64,000 nt of DNA from an uncultured Planctomycetales bacterium (GCA_937982665.1 CALJLD010000048.1:1-64000), one strand, 5' to 3'; counted from the first letter of the stretch, positions 35,400 through 45,220 are shown. Made by a program: numbers and translations. Notes: generated by a model from the sequence alone, not told the origin.

Positions 35400-36980
35400 T
35401 CATTCGTCCGATACCGCGCCATCTGGCGCTTCATCGTCCTGCTGAGGATCGTCTTGATCGTCTTCTTCGGCCGTGGTCGAAACGTTCACTGGTGAATCAG
35501 GATCTTTGGTGACGTTGATCTCTAGCGAGAAGTCGACCGGAAAGTTGGGGTTGGCGTTGGAGGTGGTCAGCGAACCAGGAATGACTTCGTGCCATTGGTC
35601 GGCCAGTTTTCCGTACAGCTGCTGACTTCCATCCGTAAGGTTTTGCCTGGCGGCGCGTGTGGACGCCTGACCGGCCATTGTGATCCGCCCGCCAACTTCG
35701 GTGCTGGTGAAACCAAGCGAATTGGCCTGAGCATCTGAGGGCTCCAACACCAGCGACAAACGCTCCAACTCTTGCAGCCAGTCAACGTTGCCGTCTTCCC
35801 ACTGCATCAGAGAGTCGTGCAACGGGCGGACTGCTTTGGCCTCGGGGGTTTCTGTCTCTTCTCTCAGTTTCTTGATCTTGGCCGCCAGATCCTCGGCCTC
35901 GTTCTCATAACTAGAAACCGAGATCCACCACCATGCCAGGGGCGCGATGATCAACAATGCCGCCGCGCCTGCAATCAAGGCATACCGGCGATTCTGGCTG
36001 GGTGGAGCGGGAGGCTTGCGCGGGTGTAAGAAGTCAAACGCGTGTTGAGCTTCTTGAATTTCGTCAAGCATGGCGCCCAGCAACGGAGCGAACACGCTGG
36101 GGTTGGCAACATCACCTTGTGCTTTGCGACCGACTTCAACTTGCGAGAAAGGATCAAACGCCGTGCAGGGGATTTCCAGCGCGGCTTGAATGTTCTCGGC
36201 AAGACGGTGGTGCCCTTCACTGGCGCCGCTGAAGAAGATGCCGCTGACGCGCTCGCCACGCACAATGTTGTGGGCCGCCGGCAATGTACGACGGATCTCG
36301 CCAAGCAATGCTCCGGCCGATGCACCTTCGACCAAGACGTTGTGCGGCAGACGGGCAGTTCGCAGCAACACCGGATCACGACCATGCAAGACCGTGATGT
36401 CGGCTTCTTTGTCTTCGATATCGATCAGAACAACCAGCCGATGTTCGGCTGATTCCGGACGCCGTAAGAAGAGCGATGCCGAACCACAAGGACGCAGCGC
36501 AACATGCGAAAGATTCAAACCCGAAGCGGAACTGGCTGTCTTGATTCCATCCAGCAACTCAGGTGCGATGGCCGCCGCCAAGACGGGCGTGGTGTTGTCA
36601 TGAGCCTCTTCGCCTTCGCTCGGCGTTGGTTTGGCCAACGGGAGGTAGTCCAGCGGCCAATCCTCACTCAACTTGGCGAACTCGCGCATCGCCTGAAAGC
36701 GGACCAGCGTGGGCACTTCCTCAGGCGGCGATGGCGGTAAGGCCATCTGCTTTAGTTCCACGCGACTCCGGCTGATGACGGCGATGGAATCCGTTTTGCC
36801 CAGGCCCGCTTTTGTCAGAACTTCCCCGAGATTGGATGGCACCCCGGTTTTCGATGGCTCTGCTTCCTTGGGCAGAGGAATGACCTGCATCCGGTCCACA
36901 ACAAGGCCTTCCCCGCGAGGAGAGCCGCTGAGGACGCGCAACTCTTGATCATCCCACTCGAAAGCGACGTATTTTGACAT
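35400..36980 (-). CDS. gspL: GspL-like (PilM-PilN) secretion platform protein
   Basis: A 526-residue protein. Residues 1-330 look like the actin-like PilM/GspL cytoplasmic domain that contacts the GspE ATPase (MSKYVAFEWDDQELRVLSG, VLIDIEDKEADITVLHG). A single membrane helix follows (YALIAGAAALLIIAPLAWWW, about 335-355), then a coiled coil and a PilN-like periplasmic ferredoxin domain. The C-terminus is an acidic tail (EEDDQDDPQQDDE). The start ATG at 36980 replaces a longer frame from 37028. It lies about 96 bases after gspK and before the gspM-like gene, the standard type II order K-L-M. Confidence 0.84.
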   Translation of the reverse strand: MSKYVAFEWDDQELRVLSGSPRGEGLVVDRMQVIPLPKEAEPSKTGVPSNLGEVLTKAGLGKTDSIAVISRSRVELKQMALPPSPPEEVPTLVRFQAMREFAKLSEDWPLDYLPLAKPTPSEGEEAHDNTTPVLAAAIAPELLDGIKTASSASGLNLSHVALRPCGSASLFLRRPESAEHRLVVLIDIEDKEADITVLHGRDPVLLRTARLPHNVLVEGASAGALLGEIRRTLPAAHNIVRGERVSGIFFSGASEGHHRLAENIQAALEIPCTAFDPFSQVEVGRKAQGDVANPSVFAPLLGAMLDEIQEAQHAFDFLHPRKPPAPPSQNRRYALIAGAAALLIIAPLAWWWISVSSYENEAEDLAAKIKKLREETETPEAKAVRPLHDSLMQWEDGNVDWLQELERLSLVLEPSDAQANSLGFTSTEVGGRITMAGQASTRAARQNLTDGSQQLYGKLADQWHEVIPGSLTTSNANPNFPVDFSLEINVTKDPDSPVNVSTTAEEDDQDDPQQDDEAPDGAVSDE

Positions 36981-37076
36981 GGATCGGCAGAAGTTTGAGA
37001 AATCTGGCGGTGGGATCCCTCCCAGCATCTGGCGCGGCTGTATGACGTTGTCTCGCCGCGATTTAGGGCATGCTTG

Positions 37077-38927
37077 CTAAGGATTAAACCCCGCCGCGGC
37101 CCCCATAGGTTCGGTCCCAACGGCATCGCTTCCCAAAGCCCCCAAATCGTACCCGCGGCCCAAATGGCTGATATTTCTCCAGAGTAATAGCTTGGGTGAG
37201 GGGCCGCTAGCGTCGATCACGGCCTCGATCCGGGTCGAAGGGCCGCCGCCATCGTAGAATCCGACGAACTGGCCGCGATAAACGGCTCCACCGGCACAAA
37301 CGAACGGCAGCAGGGTCTTCATCTCTTCCAGCGTGACAATGCCGTAATAGAGCGGCCAGGTCTCGTGCCGGTAGGGATCTTCCTCCACGCTGGAGGGGAG
37401 CGTGAGCACGCCGTTTTGGCGTTCCGCAGCGACATCGTCCGCAAAGGTCTCCGGAGCGCCGGGAATCCCCCGAAGAATGAATTCTGGCGAGTGATTGATG
37501 TTGATGCGGCCCGGGACAATTTCGGCCGTATTGACCGCGGTCCAATCCATCAGAACGGGCAGGAATTGTTCCATCGCGCCTGGAATGTTGGGAAACGGAG
37601 TCCGCAGCATGACTTCTTCCGGATCGTCATCTTCATTTTCCGGTTCGATCGTGACTTCGACATTCGGGCCTACCAGATCCAAGATGGAGGTCAACGTGTA
37701 GGCCGGCGTCGCTTCCAAGTCCAAGTCATCAAGTGTGACGCTGCCTTCAGGCAATTCTTCTTCATCTTGATCTCCGCCGGATTGGTTTCCGCCGCCAGTT
37801 TGGCCACCTCCTTGTCCGCCCCCCTGGCCACCGCCCCCTTGACCCCCTCCGCCTTGGCCACCCTGGCCTTGAAGACTTGGAGTGAGCGAGATTTGAAAAG
37901 TGCCGTCCGCGTTGGTTTCAACTGTCGAATTGAGCGAGATGGCAGCTTCAGTTTCTTCTGGGCCAAAGATGCGCAACGCGGCAATAAACACAATCCATTC
38001 TTCAGGCAGTCCCGCGTCGCTGAGTTCTTCGACGAGGGTTAACAGGTCTTCGTTATTCAGATCGACTTTGGGAAGTCCATCAGGCGTACGATTGGTTTCC
38101 GCGGAGTAGATAGTCAGGTAGGCAGCCCAACCTGAGATGGAAACATCACCAAACTCGTTCTGCACGTAGACGCCCAGGACACCGGTCATGTCGGCCTCGG
38201 CCGCCTCTTGCAGATAGTTGCGATTGCCATCAATGCCAAACAGCAAGCCGGGGGTAACACCACGAACCAGCAACAACTCCTCAATCGACGTGAGTTGCCG
38301 GTTGGCGCAGACATATGCCGGGGCAAGCCCTTGATAGTACGATGACTCCACGCCGAATTCGCGCGGCTCGTCGTCAGTGTCGATCCAATCCAAAATCGCG
38401 TCGGCAACGTCCTCGGTCATGTTGGGGAGTTGCATCAACAGGTCACGGCTTCCATTGACCGAGACCGCGTCCGCCAGCAAGACCGCGTTCAAGTTGATCC
38501 GCGCGGACTCGTCTTCCAGGCCATACCGAATGCCGGTCATTCCGATCTGCGAAACATAATCCGGTGCCAAGACCGTAAAACGGCCGCGCAACTCTGGTAC
38601 GGGATCATCCAGAACAATCTTGCCGAGGAACAAAGACGGATTGTTGTATAGCCCGCCTTGCTGCAATATCTCTTCGCCAATGATGCCGCCTTCTGTCTGT
38701 GGCGCGTGTTTGAGATACGTCAGGTATTGCGCGAAAGAGACTCCCGATTCCGCGAGACGGCGGGCCTGCGTCAAATCGGTCTCCACCTGCGAGGCATCGT
38801 TATCGGAGAACGTTAACTCCGTGAACGTGTAAGCGGCCAGGCTCAGGAGGACGATCGAAACCAAAACGGTGAGCAGCAACGATCCGCGCTGTTTGCCTCC
38901 CCGCAGTGTTGTTGCCGTTTGTGTCAT
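37077..38927 (-). CDS. gspK: GspK-like minor pseudopilin
   Basis: A 616-residue tip pseudopilin, nearly twice the usual length. The start ATG at 38927 overlaps the gspJ stop as ATGA and follows GGAGGGGG. The prepilin signal is KQRG|SLLLTVLVSIVLLSL, lacking Glu5, as is normal for GspK. The region around residues 130-230 has the helix-hairpin-helix GspK (T2SSK) features (ADAILDWIDTDDEPREFGVE; TSIEELLLVRGVTPGLLFGI). A Gly/Gln-rich run (GQGGGGQGGGGQ) splits the protein near residues 390-430, followed by an extra C-terminal domain with a second Asn-rich segment (VPGRININHSPEFILRGIPG) typical of the GspK core. Confidence 0.87.
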   Translation of the reverse strand: MTQTATTLRGGKQRGSLLLTVLVSIVLLSLAAYTFTELTFSDNDASQVETDLTQARRLAESGVSFAQYLTYLKHAPQTEGGIIGEEILQQGGLYNNPSLFLGKIVLDDPVPELRGRFTVLAPDYVSQIGMTGIRYGLEDESARINLNAVLLADAVSVNGSRDLLMQLPNMTEDVADAILDWIDTDDEPREFGVESSYYQGLAPAYVCANRQLTSIEELLLVRGVTPGLLFGIDGNRNYLQEAAEADMTGVLGVYVQNEFGDVSISGWAAYLTIYSAETNRTPDGLPKVDLNNEDLLTLVEELSDAGLPEEWIVFIAALRIFGPEETEAAISLNSTVETNADGTFQISLTPSLQGQGGQGGGGQGGGGQGGGQGGGQTGGGNQSGGDQDEEELPEGSVTLDDLDLEATPAYTLTSILDLVGPNVEVTIEPENEDDDPEEVMLRTPFPNIPGAMEQFLPVLMDWTAVNTAEIVPGRININHSPEFILRGIPGAPETFADDVAAERQNGVLTLPSSVEEDPYRHETWPLYYGIVTLEEMKTLLPFVCAGGAVYRGQFVGFYDGGGPSTRIEAVIDASGPSPKLLLWRNISHLGRGYDLGALGSDAVGTEPMGAAAGFNP

Positions 38928-39973
38928 TGTCCCCCTCCGCTGGTAGTTGAAGGGTCTGATGACGTTGACGACTGTGATGACGAAGTTGAACTCGATGTTG
39001 TCCCATCGGTCGTCGTCGGCTCCGCGGTGGGCAGCCAGACGACGGTCTGATACAGCGGGAAGTTGTTCTGTGCGAGGCGCTGCTCGGATTCGTCCATCAT
39101 TTCCCAATCAATGGGATACATCTCCAGCATGATTTTGACGGCAACCGGGTTGCCCTGGCGCTCGGTGGCGTCCCATTCCACCACCCATTGCGAGCCATCA
39201 AAGTATTCAAACTCCAGTGAAGTGATCCGCTCAGACAGGATCAATCCTTCCTGCTCAATCATCTCAAGGCCGCCGTAAAACGCGGCGAATTCCGTGGCCG
39301 CGCGATTGATGGATCGATAGTACAAGCCCGTTTGACCGTCATCCTCCGGGGCGGGTTGCAAGCCGGTTTGCAGCAGTCTGACATCGGACTGTCCCATGAC
39401 ATAATAGGCGACCGTCTTGATATCGCTGAGCAAATCTGCCGCTGCGCCGGTTTGCCCCTGTTCGATCAAGGTCACATATTCGTCCACGCGCGGAAGGCGG
39501 CTGACGTCCATTTGGATTTGGACATTCGTGCCGTAGACGCCAGGAATCGGCAGCGACTCTTCAACTTCATCTACGGGCGGTGACGAAGTTGCGGGAGATG
39601 GAGTGCTGGAAGGGGAAGCTACGGAAGGTGTTGTAGCAACTGTTTCCAATGCGGAACCGAGTGCCGACGAACCTTCCACGGCAGAAAAAGCGCCGGACAT
39701 ATCTTGTTCGCGATAGCGGACGGCATTGCGAAGATCGTCAGCAATGCGATTCAGGATCGCGTGAGCGAGTTGGCCCTGCTCGACCTCCAACCGTCCCTCG
39801 TCAGCGATCTTCAATTGCAAGTCGATCGTCATGAACAACGCGGCAATCACGATTGTTGAGATAGCGACCGCCAGCAACACTTCCAGCAACGTGTAACCGT
39901 GGTGTTGAGAATTCGCCGAGGAGACCTTGGCGGAACGGGGCATCTTCGCGGAGTCGATTGCGGAGCGGGTCAT
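38924..39973 (-). CDS. gspJ: GspJ-like minor pseudopilin
   Basis: A 349-residue type IV-pilin-like protein. The prepilin peptidase site is QHHG|YTLLEVLLAVAISTIVI with Glu5 intact, followed by the hydrophobic helix. The globular part includes the GspJ-like LEFEYFDGSQWVVEWD segment. A Ser/Thr/Pro-rich loop sits in the middle (SVASPSSTPSPATSSP), and the C-terminus is an unusual Ser/Thr/Gly run (STSSSQSSTSSDPSTTSGGG). It overlaps both neighbours by 4 bases (ATGA), showing tight translational coupling in the gspH-I-J-K series. Confidence 0.85.
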   Translation of the reverse strand: MTRSAIDSAKMPRSAKVSSANSQHHGYTLLEVLLAVAISTIVIAALFMTIDLQLKIADEGRLEVEQGQLAHAILNRIADDLRNAVRYREQDMSGAFSAVEGSSALGSALETVATTPSVASPSSTPSPATSSPPVDEVEESLPIPGVYGTNVQIQMDVSRLPRVDEYVTLIEQGQTGAAADLLSDIKTVAYYVMGQSDVRLLQTGLQPAPEDDGQTGLYYRSINRAATEFAAFYGGLEMIEQEGLILSERITSLEFEYFDGSQWVVEWDATERQGNPVAVKIMLEMYPIDWEMMDESEQRLAQNNFPLYQTVVWLPTAEPTTTDGTTSSSTSSSQSSTSSDPSTTSGGGQ

Positions 39974-40551
39974 TGTGAGCCTCCCGCATCTGTGCCGGAA
40001 GTGCTGGAGGTTGACGCTTCCGCGCCGCTCGCTTCTTCCTCGGCCGCAGTGGCTGCGGCATCTTCAGCGGCGGCGAACTCCTCCATAACCGCGGGATCGG
40101 TGATCCACCGCGTGAGGGTGAAATCGGCAAGTGTCACATCGAAGCTTCGATCCGAGGATGACCGCCGAACCGTAACGGTCACCGCGGTCATCCCTGGGTC
40201 CGTTGTCACGGCGGACTCGATGCTGTAGAGCCAATTATCATTGAGTTCATCGTAAGTCAGCAATTCCTCAGGCACCGCAGTTTCGCTTGTGGCTTGCGCG
40301 GCGATGAGGCCAGCGAGGATTTGATCCATGATGCCGTCAGCCATAACGGCAGCCCGCGAGCGGTCCCGCGCGACTTCCACGTTGTTCATTCCCAGGCTCA
40401 TCAACTCGCCCAGGACGGCAACCGCGCCGACGAGAATGGCCATGGAGAGCAGAACTTCCAGTAATGAGAACGCAGCACGATCCGAGCGTTGCCGAGTTGG
40501 TACTTCCTGCGGAGCCAAGTCCTGCTTTGTTGGGGAGTGTTGCGTTGTCAT
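39970..40551 (-). CDS. gspI: GspI-like minor pseudopilin
   Basis: A 193-residue pseudopilin. The prepilin motif is RAA|FSLLEVLLSMAILVGAVAV with Glu5 present. The residue before the cleavage site is Ala rather than Gly, a substitution prepilin peptidases can tolerate but which may slow processing. The globular part contains a typical GspI edge strand (MTAVTVTVRRSS). The last 40 residues are Ala/Glu- and Ser/Thr/Gly-rich low complexity. ATGA overlaps with both gspH and gspJ. Confidence 0.83.
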   Translation of the reverse strand: MTTQHSPTKQDLAPQEVPTRQRSDRAAFSLLEVLLSMAILVGAVAVLGELMSLGMNNVEVARDRSRAAVMADGIMDQILAGLIAAQATSETAVPEELLTYDELNDNWLYSIESAVTTDPGMTAVTVTVRRSSSDRSFDVTLADFTLTRWITDPAVMEEFAAAEDAAATAAEEEASGAEASTSSTSGTDAGGSQ

Positions 40552-41207
40552 TGGGTGACCTCCGTCAGTTCGTCGGGGGTCAACATGTCGCTCTTCTTCG
40601 TCAGCCCTGTCATCCCGTTGAGTTTGACTTCAACGTAGTAATCATTGTTCTCTTCGGGCGTGCCGATTTGAATGCGGACAATGCCGGTCGTGGCTGTGCC
40701 ATCGGGATAGAAGAAAAGGATCTGCTCGGTTTCGGAAGTTTGCAGCAGGTAACTTGCGCGCGCTGAATACTGCGCGGCGACGTCCGAGAACACGGCCGGC
40801 TCGAACAACTTCTTGGTATTGGGGTTCTCCGCAAGAGTGCCAGCTTCCGCTTGTCCAAATTGAGACAGCGATTCAAAACTGCCAGGATTAGTTGCGTTGA
40901 CCTCGGAGTATTCGTCCTGCCACGGCTCGATCAGGTAATTGCCGGTCTGAGGCTCATACCGAAACGCTTGGATCACACCAGTCCGCATGGCTTCCACGCG
41001 AGCGTGCGACAGTGCCGCTCGCAGCCTGTCACCCGATTGCCGCAGCGCATCCGTCTCCATGGAACTGTCAATGGCGGGCCAGATGATTGCCACCATGGCG
41101 ACGACAACGGCAAGCACAAGCAGCACTTCCATTAGCGTAAAACCGCGACGAGAAACAACTCGCCGCGGCCTACGTTGATGTTCACGATGCGCTTGCGCGG
41201 TCATCAT
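40548..41207 (-). CDS. gspH: GspH-like pseudopilin
   Basis: A pseudopilin of about 219 residues. The prepilin motif SRRG|FTLMEVLLVLAVVVAMVAI has Gly(-1) and Glu5. The following segment (DALRQSGDRLRAALSHARVEAMRTG) is the classic GspH/FimT helix. I chose the ATG at 41207, giving a short basic leader. The open frame reaches 41261 and the next codon is also ATG, so the start is uncertain and lacks a strong ribosome site. It follows gspG by about 70 bases and overlaps gspI by 4 bases. Confidence 0.84.
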   Translation of the reverse strand: MMTAQAHREHQRRPRRVVSRRGFTLMEVLLVLAVVVAMVAIIWPAIDSSMETDALRQSGDRLRAALSHARVEAMRTGVIQAFRYEPQTGNYLIEPWQDEYSEVNATNPGSFESLSQFGQAEAGTLAENPNTKKLFEPAVFSDVAAQYSARASYLLQTSETEQILFFYPDGTATTGIVRIQIGTPEENNDYYVEVKLNGMTGLTKKSDMLTPDELTEVTQ

Positions 41208-41276
41208 AAAATTGCGAGGGTTAGTTAGCTCCTCGTTGATCAAGCCAGGTGCTGGTCGCAATCAGACTTGCTGTTG

Positions 41277-41729
41277 TCACTGATCGCTGCGGATGTCGTC
41301 GTCTGTGCCTTGAGTGCCATCCGCACCCATCGAATAGACGACCACCTTATTGCTTTCGTTGACTTCCATCTGATAAGGATTTCCCCAGGCGTCCATCGGA
41401 ATCTCGCCACCTTCTACGTACGGTCCACGCCAACGTGACCGGGTGCCGGTGCCTGTTTGTGTTGTCGGCTCAATCACGAGATCATCCAGCGTGCTGGGAG
41501 CTTGCCGCATGTCAATTTTGTAGCGTTGGACCTGGTCTTCAAGCGCTTCGATTTGAATGCGCGTGGTGTCTTCATTCGCGCCTTCCAGCAATTCCTCAAC
41601 GCCGAAGAACGCCAACGAGCCAAGGATGACCAGGATCGCGACGACCAGCAAAACTTCCATCAGCGTAAAGCCGGCGCGAGCTGGACTTCGCCGACGACGG
41701 CGGCGAGGAATTGGTTTCCGTTGATGCAT
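41277..41729 (-). CDS. gspG: Major pseudopilin GspG
   Basis: A 150-residue major pseudopilin that builds the type II pseudopilus. It has AGGAG before the ATG, an Arg-rich leader and the prepilin site ARAG|FTLMEVLLVVAILVILG. The C-terminal core matches GspG: PSTLDDLVIEP, WRGPYVEGGEIPMDAWGNPY, and the acidic calcium-binding end GADGTQGTDDDI. Length is typical. It is the first gene of the gspG-H-I-J-K-L-M run, separated from gspF by 235 bp that probably holds a promoter. Confidence 0.93.
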   Translation of the reverse strand: MHQRKPIPRRRRRRSPARAGFTLMEVLLVVAILVILGSLAFFGVEELLEGANEDTTRIQIEALEDQVQRYKIDMRQAPSTLDDLVIEPTTQTGTGTRSRWRGPYVEGGEIPMDAWGNPYQMEVNESNKVVVYSMGADGTQGTDDDIRSDQ

Positions 41730-41964
41730 TGTTCACTCCTGTTAGATTCTGCTTAGTGCCGCATGGCTTTCACAAACTTGCCTGCCGGCGCCGAAAGATG
41801 CGAATGGATTCGTGGAAATTGTTCCGCAATATGCGTTTGGGTTTTGCGTGTTTGGGTCGTTGTGTGTTCCTAAGGGATTAAACCCGAATTCAAGCGATAC
41901 GGTTTGGTTTTGAACGGGTTTTTTCGAATTCTTTGCGAATGACGGCTCCGGGACAAGCTGGTTC

Positions 41965-43164
41965 TTAGATGGAACCGCTCATCCGAATGACGGGGAGCAG
42001 CAGCGCGATCGCAAGCATCAGCACGATCAGCGCCATGACCAGCAGCATGAGCGGCTCCAACAGCTTGACAACCAGGTCCAGCTGTCGCCAGGTGCGGTTC
42101 TCTAAACCGTCAGCCACGTTCACAAGAACCGTGTCCAATGTATTCGCTTCTTCCGCCACGGCGATCATTTCCGTCACGGTCACGGGAAAATGTCCCGAAG
42201 CAGCCAGTGGTCCGGAAAGCGATTCGCCAGCGGTGATGTTTTCGGAGGCTTGGGCAATCGCCTCGGAGAGAACTCGATTGCCAGCGGCATCGCGGCTGAT
42301 TTCCAGGGAACGCAAAATGGGAACGCCGTTACGTAGCAAGGTTCCGAGCACACGACAGAAGCGGGAAATGGCCAGATTACGAAAGATCTTGCCTGCCGCG
42401 GGAATCTTCAACTTGATCTTATCGCGGAGCAGTTTGCCAGACTCCGTCTCCAGCTTGCGTCGCGCGTAGAACACAGCAGCAACAATCATGACCAGAGGAA
42501 TCCAACCATACGATTGCATGGTTCCGCTCATGCCGAGCACAAAATCGGTCATGATCGGTAACTCATCTTTCGCCCTTAGTCGAGCGAACATCGGCTCGAA
42601 TTTCGGCACGAAGTAAACGAGCAACACGATCACGATCACGGTGCCAATACCAGCCAGCACAGCCGGATAGGCAACTGCTCCCATCGTCCGGCTCTTCATA
42701 TCTTGCTGATGCTCGGTGAACTCGGCGACGCGCTCCAGGGCTTCTTCAAGAAAGCCACCTTCGCCGCCGGCCCGAATCATACTGACAGCCATTTCGCCAA
42801 AGACCTTGGGGTGTCGCGACATGGACTCCGCCAGCGTCTTGCCATCCTCAACGGAAGCGTGAACTTCCTGCAGGACCGTTGTCAGCTTGGGGTGCGAAGC
42901 CTGACGTTTCAGCACATCCAGCGATCGCAAAAGCGGAACACCGCTACGAAGCAGGTCCGCGAGTTGTGCATAAGTTGTGGCCACCAGTTGCGGCTTAACG
43001 CGACCGCCGCCAATGACTCGGCGTTCTTTCTCGACCTCGATCTTGACCGGATAGAGCGCCTTGGCATCCAGCTGTGCGAGCGCCTCGCGCTCAGTATTTG
43101 CGGAGAGCTTGCCCGTCAGCTGCTTGCCGGCGAGGTCGCGCGCGATGTAGGCAAAGTCTGGCAT
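41965..43164 (-). CDS. gspF: Type II secretion inner-membrane protein GspF
   Basis: A 399-residue platform protein of normal length. It has an N-terminal recognition region (MPDFAYIARDLAGKQLTGKL) and two T2SSF repeats (about 70-190 and 270-395, each with the LRSLDV/LRSLEI and GESL/GKTL elements). Membrane helices are visible at AYPAVLAGIGTVIVIVLLVY, WIPLVMIVAAVFYA and LMLLVMALIVLMLAIALLLP. It works with GspE to polymerise the pseudopilus. It lies 367 bp downstream of gspE on the same strand. Confidence 0.94.
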   Translation of the reverse strand: MPDFAYIARDLAGKQLTGKLSANTEREALAQLDAKALYPVKIEVEKERRVIGGGRVKPQLVATTYAQLADLLRSGVPLLRSLDVLKRQASHPKLTTVLQEVHASVEDGKTLAESMSRHPKVFGEMAVSMIRAGGEGGFLEEALERVAEFTEHQQDMKSRTMGAVAYPAVLAGIGTVIVIVLLVYFVPKFEPMFARLRAKDELPIMTDFVLGMSGTMQSYGWIPLVMIVAAVFYARRKLETESGKLLRDKIKLKIPAAGKIFRNLAISRFCRVLGTLLRNGVPILRSLEISRDAAGNRVLSEAIAQASENITAGESLSGPLAASGHFPVTVTEMIAVAEEANTLDTVLVNVADGLENRTWRQLDLVVKLLEPLMLLVMALIVLMLAIALLLPVIRMSGSI

Positions 43165-43531
43165 TGGGCAAATCGGGCAAAGATCAGATATCGGTCAGAC
43201 GTTTCAGGCCATGAGTAATTGAGCGCGGATGTTGCTCTTTGAGAATCAACCCCACCGCAGCGACAGCGGTACCGTTTGACTCATGCAAATTGAACACGGG
43301 AAGCCACATTCATTGTAATTGCGAAGTCGAGATTTGCTTGGGGATTTGATCAAGGGAGACCACGTCGGCGGTGTGGATTTGCCGAAAATGATGGCCTCAG
43401 CAGCTTTCCAGGGCGGATTGGGATGGTAGCCACCAACCCAGGGACAGAAGCAGCAAGGCGACGAGTATGCTGCGATTTGCACCTGACGACACTTGTCCCC
43501 TTACAAAAGGCCTTTTGTGACGGCCTCCTAG
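43165..43531. other. 367-bp gap between gspE and gspF
   Basis: No convincing gene. A 78-codon frame on the - strand (43246-43482) has no ribosome site or recognisable motif. A short perfect palindrome (acaaaaggccttttgt, 43503-43518) sits just after the gspE stop but has no T tract. The stretch may contain a promoter for gspF. Confidence 0.5.
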
Positions 43532-45220
43532 CTAGTGCCCTTTCGCGACGCGAAGGATTTCGTCCACGGTGGTTTTGCCTGCGATCACTTTGCGCCAGCC
43601 ATCACCTTGCAATCCAATCATCCCGTCTTTGACGGCCGCTTTTCGCACTTCCCAACTGCTGGCTCGCTCTTGAGCCAACTCGCGGACGGACTCAGTTGTG
43701 ACCATCAGTTCATAGATACCCATGCGGCCGGAGAAGCCAGTATGGCGGCATTCTTTGCAACCAACTGCGCGATAGAGTTCGCTACCACCCAAGAGGTCTT
43801 TCGGGAATCCTGGTGGCAATTCATCGAGATTCGGCCGATAGGTCTCTTTGCATCTTGTGCACAGCTGCCGAACCAAACGTTGTGCCATCACGGCTTCAAC
43901 CGTGCTAGCCACCAGGAACGGCTCCACGCCCATATCCACCAAGCGCGTGTAAGCGCCAGCTGCGTCATTGGTGTGCAGGGTGCTGAAAACCAAGTGGCCC
44001 GTGAGCGACGCCTGGATTGCGTTCTCGGCCGTTTCCAAGTCACGAATTTCACCCACGAGGACAATGTCGGGGTCGTGTCGCAAAATAGCCCGCAGCGAGG
44101 CCGCGAACGTAAAGCCGATCTTGGTATGAACCTGAATCTGATTGATTCCCGGCAGCTGATATTCGACCGGATCCTCAGTGGTGATGATTTTCGTGTCTTC
44201 GCTCTTGATCTCTTCCAACGCACTATAGAGCGTGGTGGTCTTACCAGAACCCGTCGGCCCGGTGACCAGAATGATCCCGTGCGGCAAACTGATGAGATCA
44301 CGGAATGTGTTGTATTGGTCCTCCTCCATTCCCAATGACTTGAGGTCAAACTTCATGCGTCCTTTGTCCAAAAGACGCATGACGATGCCTTCGCCATGGA
44401 TCATGGGGATGACAGACACACGAACGTCAACCTCACGACCGGCCACCCGCAGCTTGATGCGACCATCTTGGGGCAGGCGTTTTTCGGCAATGTTCAGCCG
44501 AGCCATGATTTTCAAACGGCTGACAATCGCATTGGCGTAGCGGTTGATCTCTGGCGGCACCGGCTGGGGCTGCAGCATGCCGTCCACACGGTAGCGAACC
44601 TTCAGCCCCGCTTCTTGCGATTCGATGTGGACGTCGCTCGTTCTCGCCTCTAGGGCTTCCATCAAGATTTCATTCACCAGCCGGATGACGGACGGCTCTT
44701 GAACCATCTCATCCAGGGCGGAATCGTCGATATCGACGTCCCACTGGATTTCCGAGTCGTCCTTCTCCTCATCCGCTTTCAGCAGCCCTGTGATGGTCTC
44801 GCCACCAATCCCGAAGTGGGCCTTGATCAGCTTCTGGATTTCGTTGCGGCTGGCCAGAACCGGCTCAACGGAGGTGCCCGTCTCCTGGCCGATCTCATCA
44901 ATTGCGTACAGGTTGGTGGGATCGCTGGTGGCGACGATCAGCTGCCCGTCCCGTTTGCACACGGGAAACACTGCGTCCCGGTGCATGATTTGCTTGGGGA
45001 AACTCTTCAGCAGCGTCAGATCGACATCCGCGTCGGCCAGGTCGATGTAATCCAGCCCAACTTCCGTACCCACGGCGCGCAATGCGGCTTCTTCAGTTAC
45101 AAAGCCAAGCTGCACGGCAATTTGATCCAGGCGGCCGCTGCCATTGGCCTGGTCTCGAGTGGTCGATAGCTGCTGATCAGTCAACAGCCCGTGCTTCTTG
45201 AGGATTTCACCAATTTCCAT
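43532..45220 (-). CDS. gspE: Type II secretion ATPase GspE
   Basis: A 562-residue hexameric ATPase that powers pseudopilus assembly. The N-terminal GspE_N/MshEN domain spans residues about 1-150. The catalytic part has Walker A GPTGSGKTTT starting near residue 321, an Asp box (TTEDPVEYQL), the Walker B/His region (ILRHDPDIVLVGEIRDLETA) and the Arg-rich end. A tetracysteine zinc element is present (CTRCKETYRP, then CKECRHTGFSGRMGIYEL). All catalytic elements are intact. It is the first gene of the secretion locus; gspD is not in the window. Confidence 0.95.
   Translation of the reverse strand: MEIGEILKKHGLLTDQQLSTTRDQANGSGRLDQIAVQLGFVTEEAALRAVGTEVGLDYIDLADADVDLTLLKSFPKQIMHRDAVFPVCKRDGQLIVATSDPTNLYAIDEIGQETGTSVEPVLASRNEIQKLIKAHFGIGGETITGLLKADEEKDDSEIQWDVDIDDSALDEMVQEPSVIRLVNEILMEALEARTSDVHIESQEAGLKVRYRVDGMLQPQPVPPEINRYANAIVSRLKIMARLNIAEKRLPQDGRIKLRVAGREVDVRVSVIPMIHGEGIVMRLLDKGRMKFDLKSLGMEEDQYNTFRDLISLPHGIILVTGPTGSGKTTTLYSALEEIKSEDTKIITTEDPVEYQLPGINQIQVHTKIGFTFAASLRAILRHDPDIVLVGEIRDLETAENAIQASLTGHLVFSTLHTNDAAGAYTRLVDMGVEPFLVASTVEAVMAQRLVRQLCTRCKETYRPNLDELPPGFPKDLLGGSELYRAVGCKECRHTGFSGRMGIYELMVTTESVRELAQERASSWEVRKAAVKDGMIGLQGDGWRKVIAGKTTVDEILRVAKGH

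Noticed and set aside
43503..43518. Palindrome acaaaaggccttttgt just after the gspE stop
   Set aside because: No T tract follows on the - strand and there is no loop; likely chance or a protein site.
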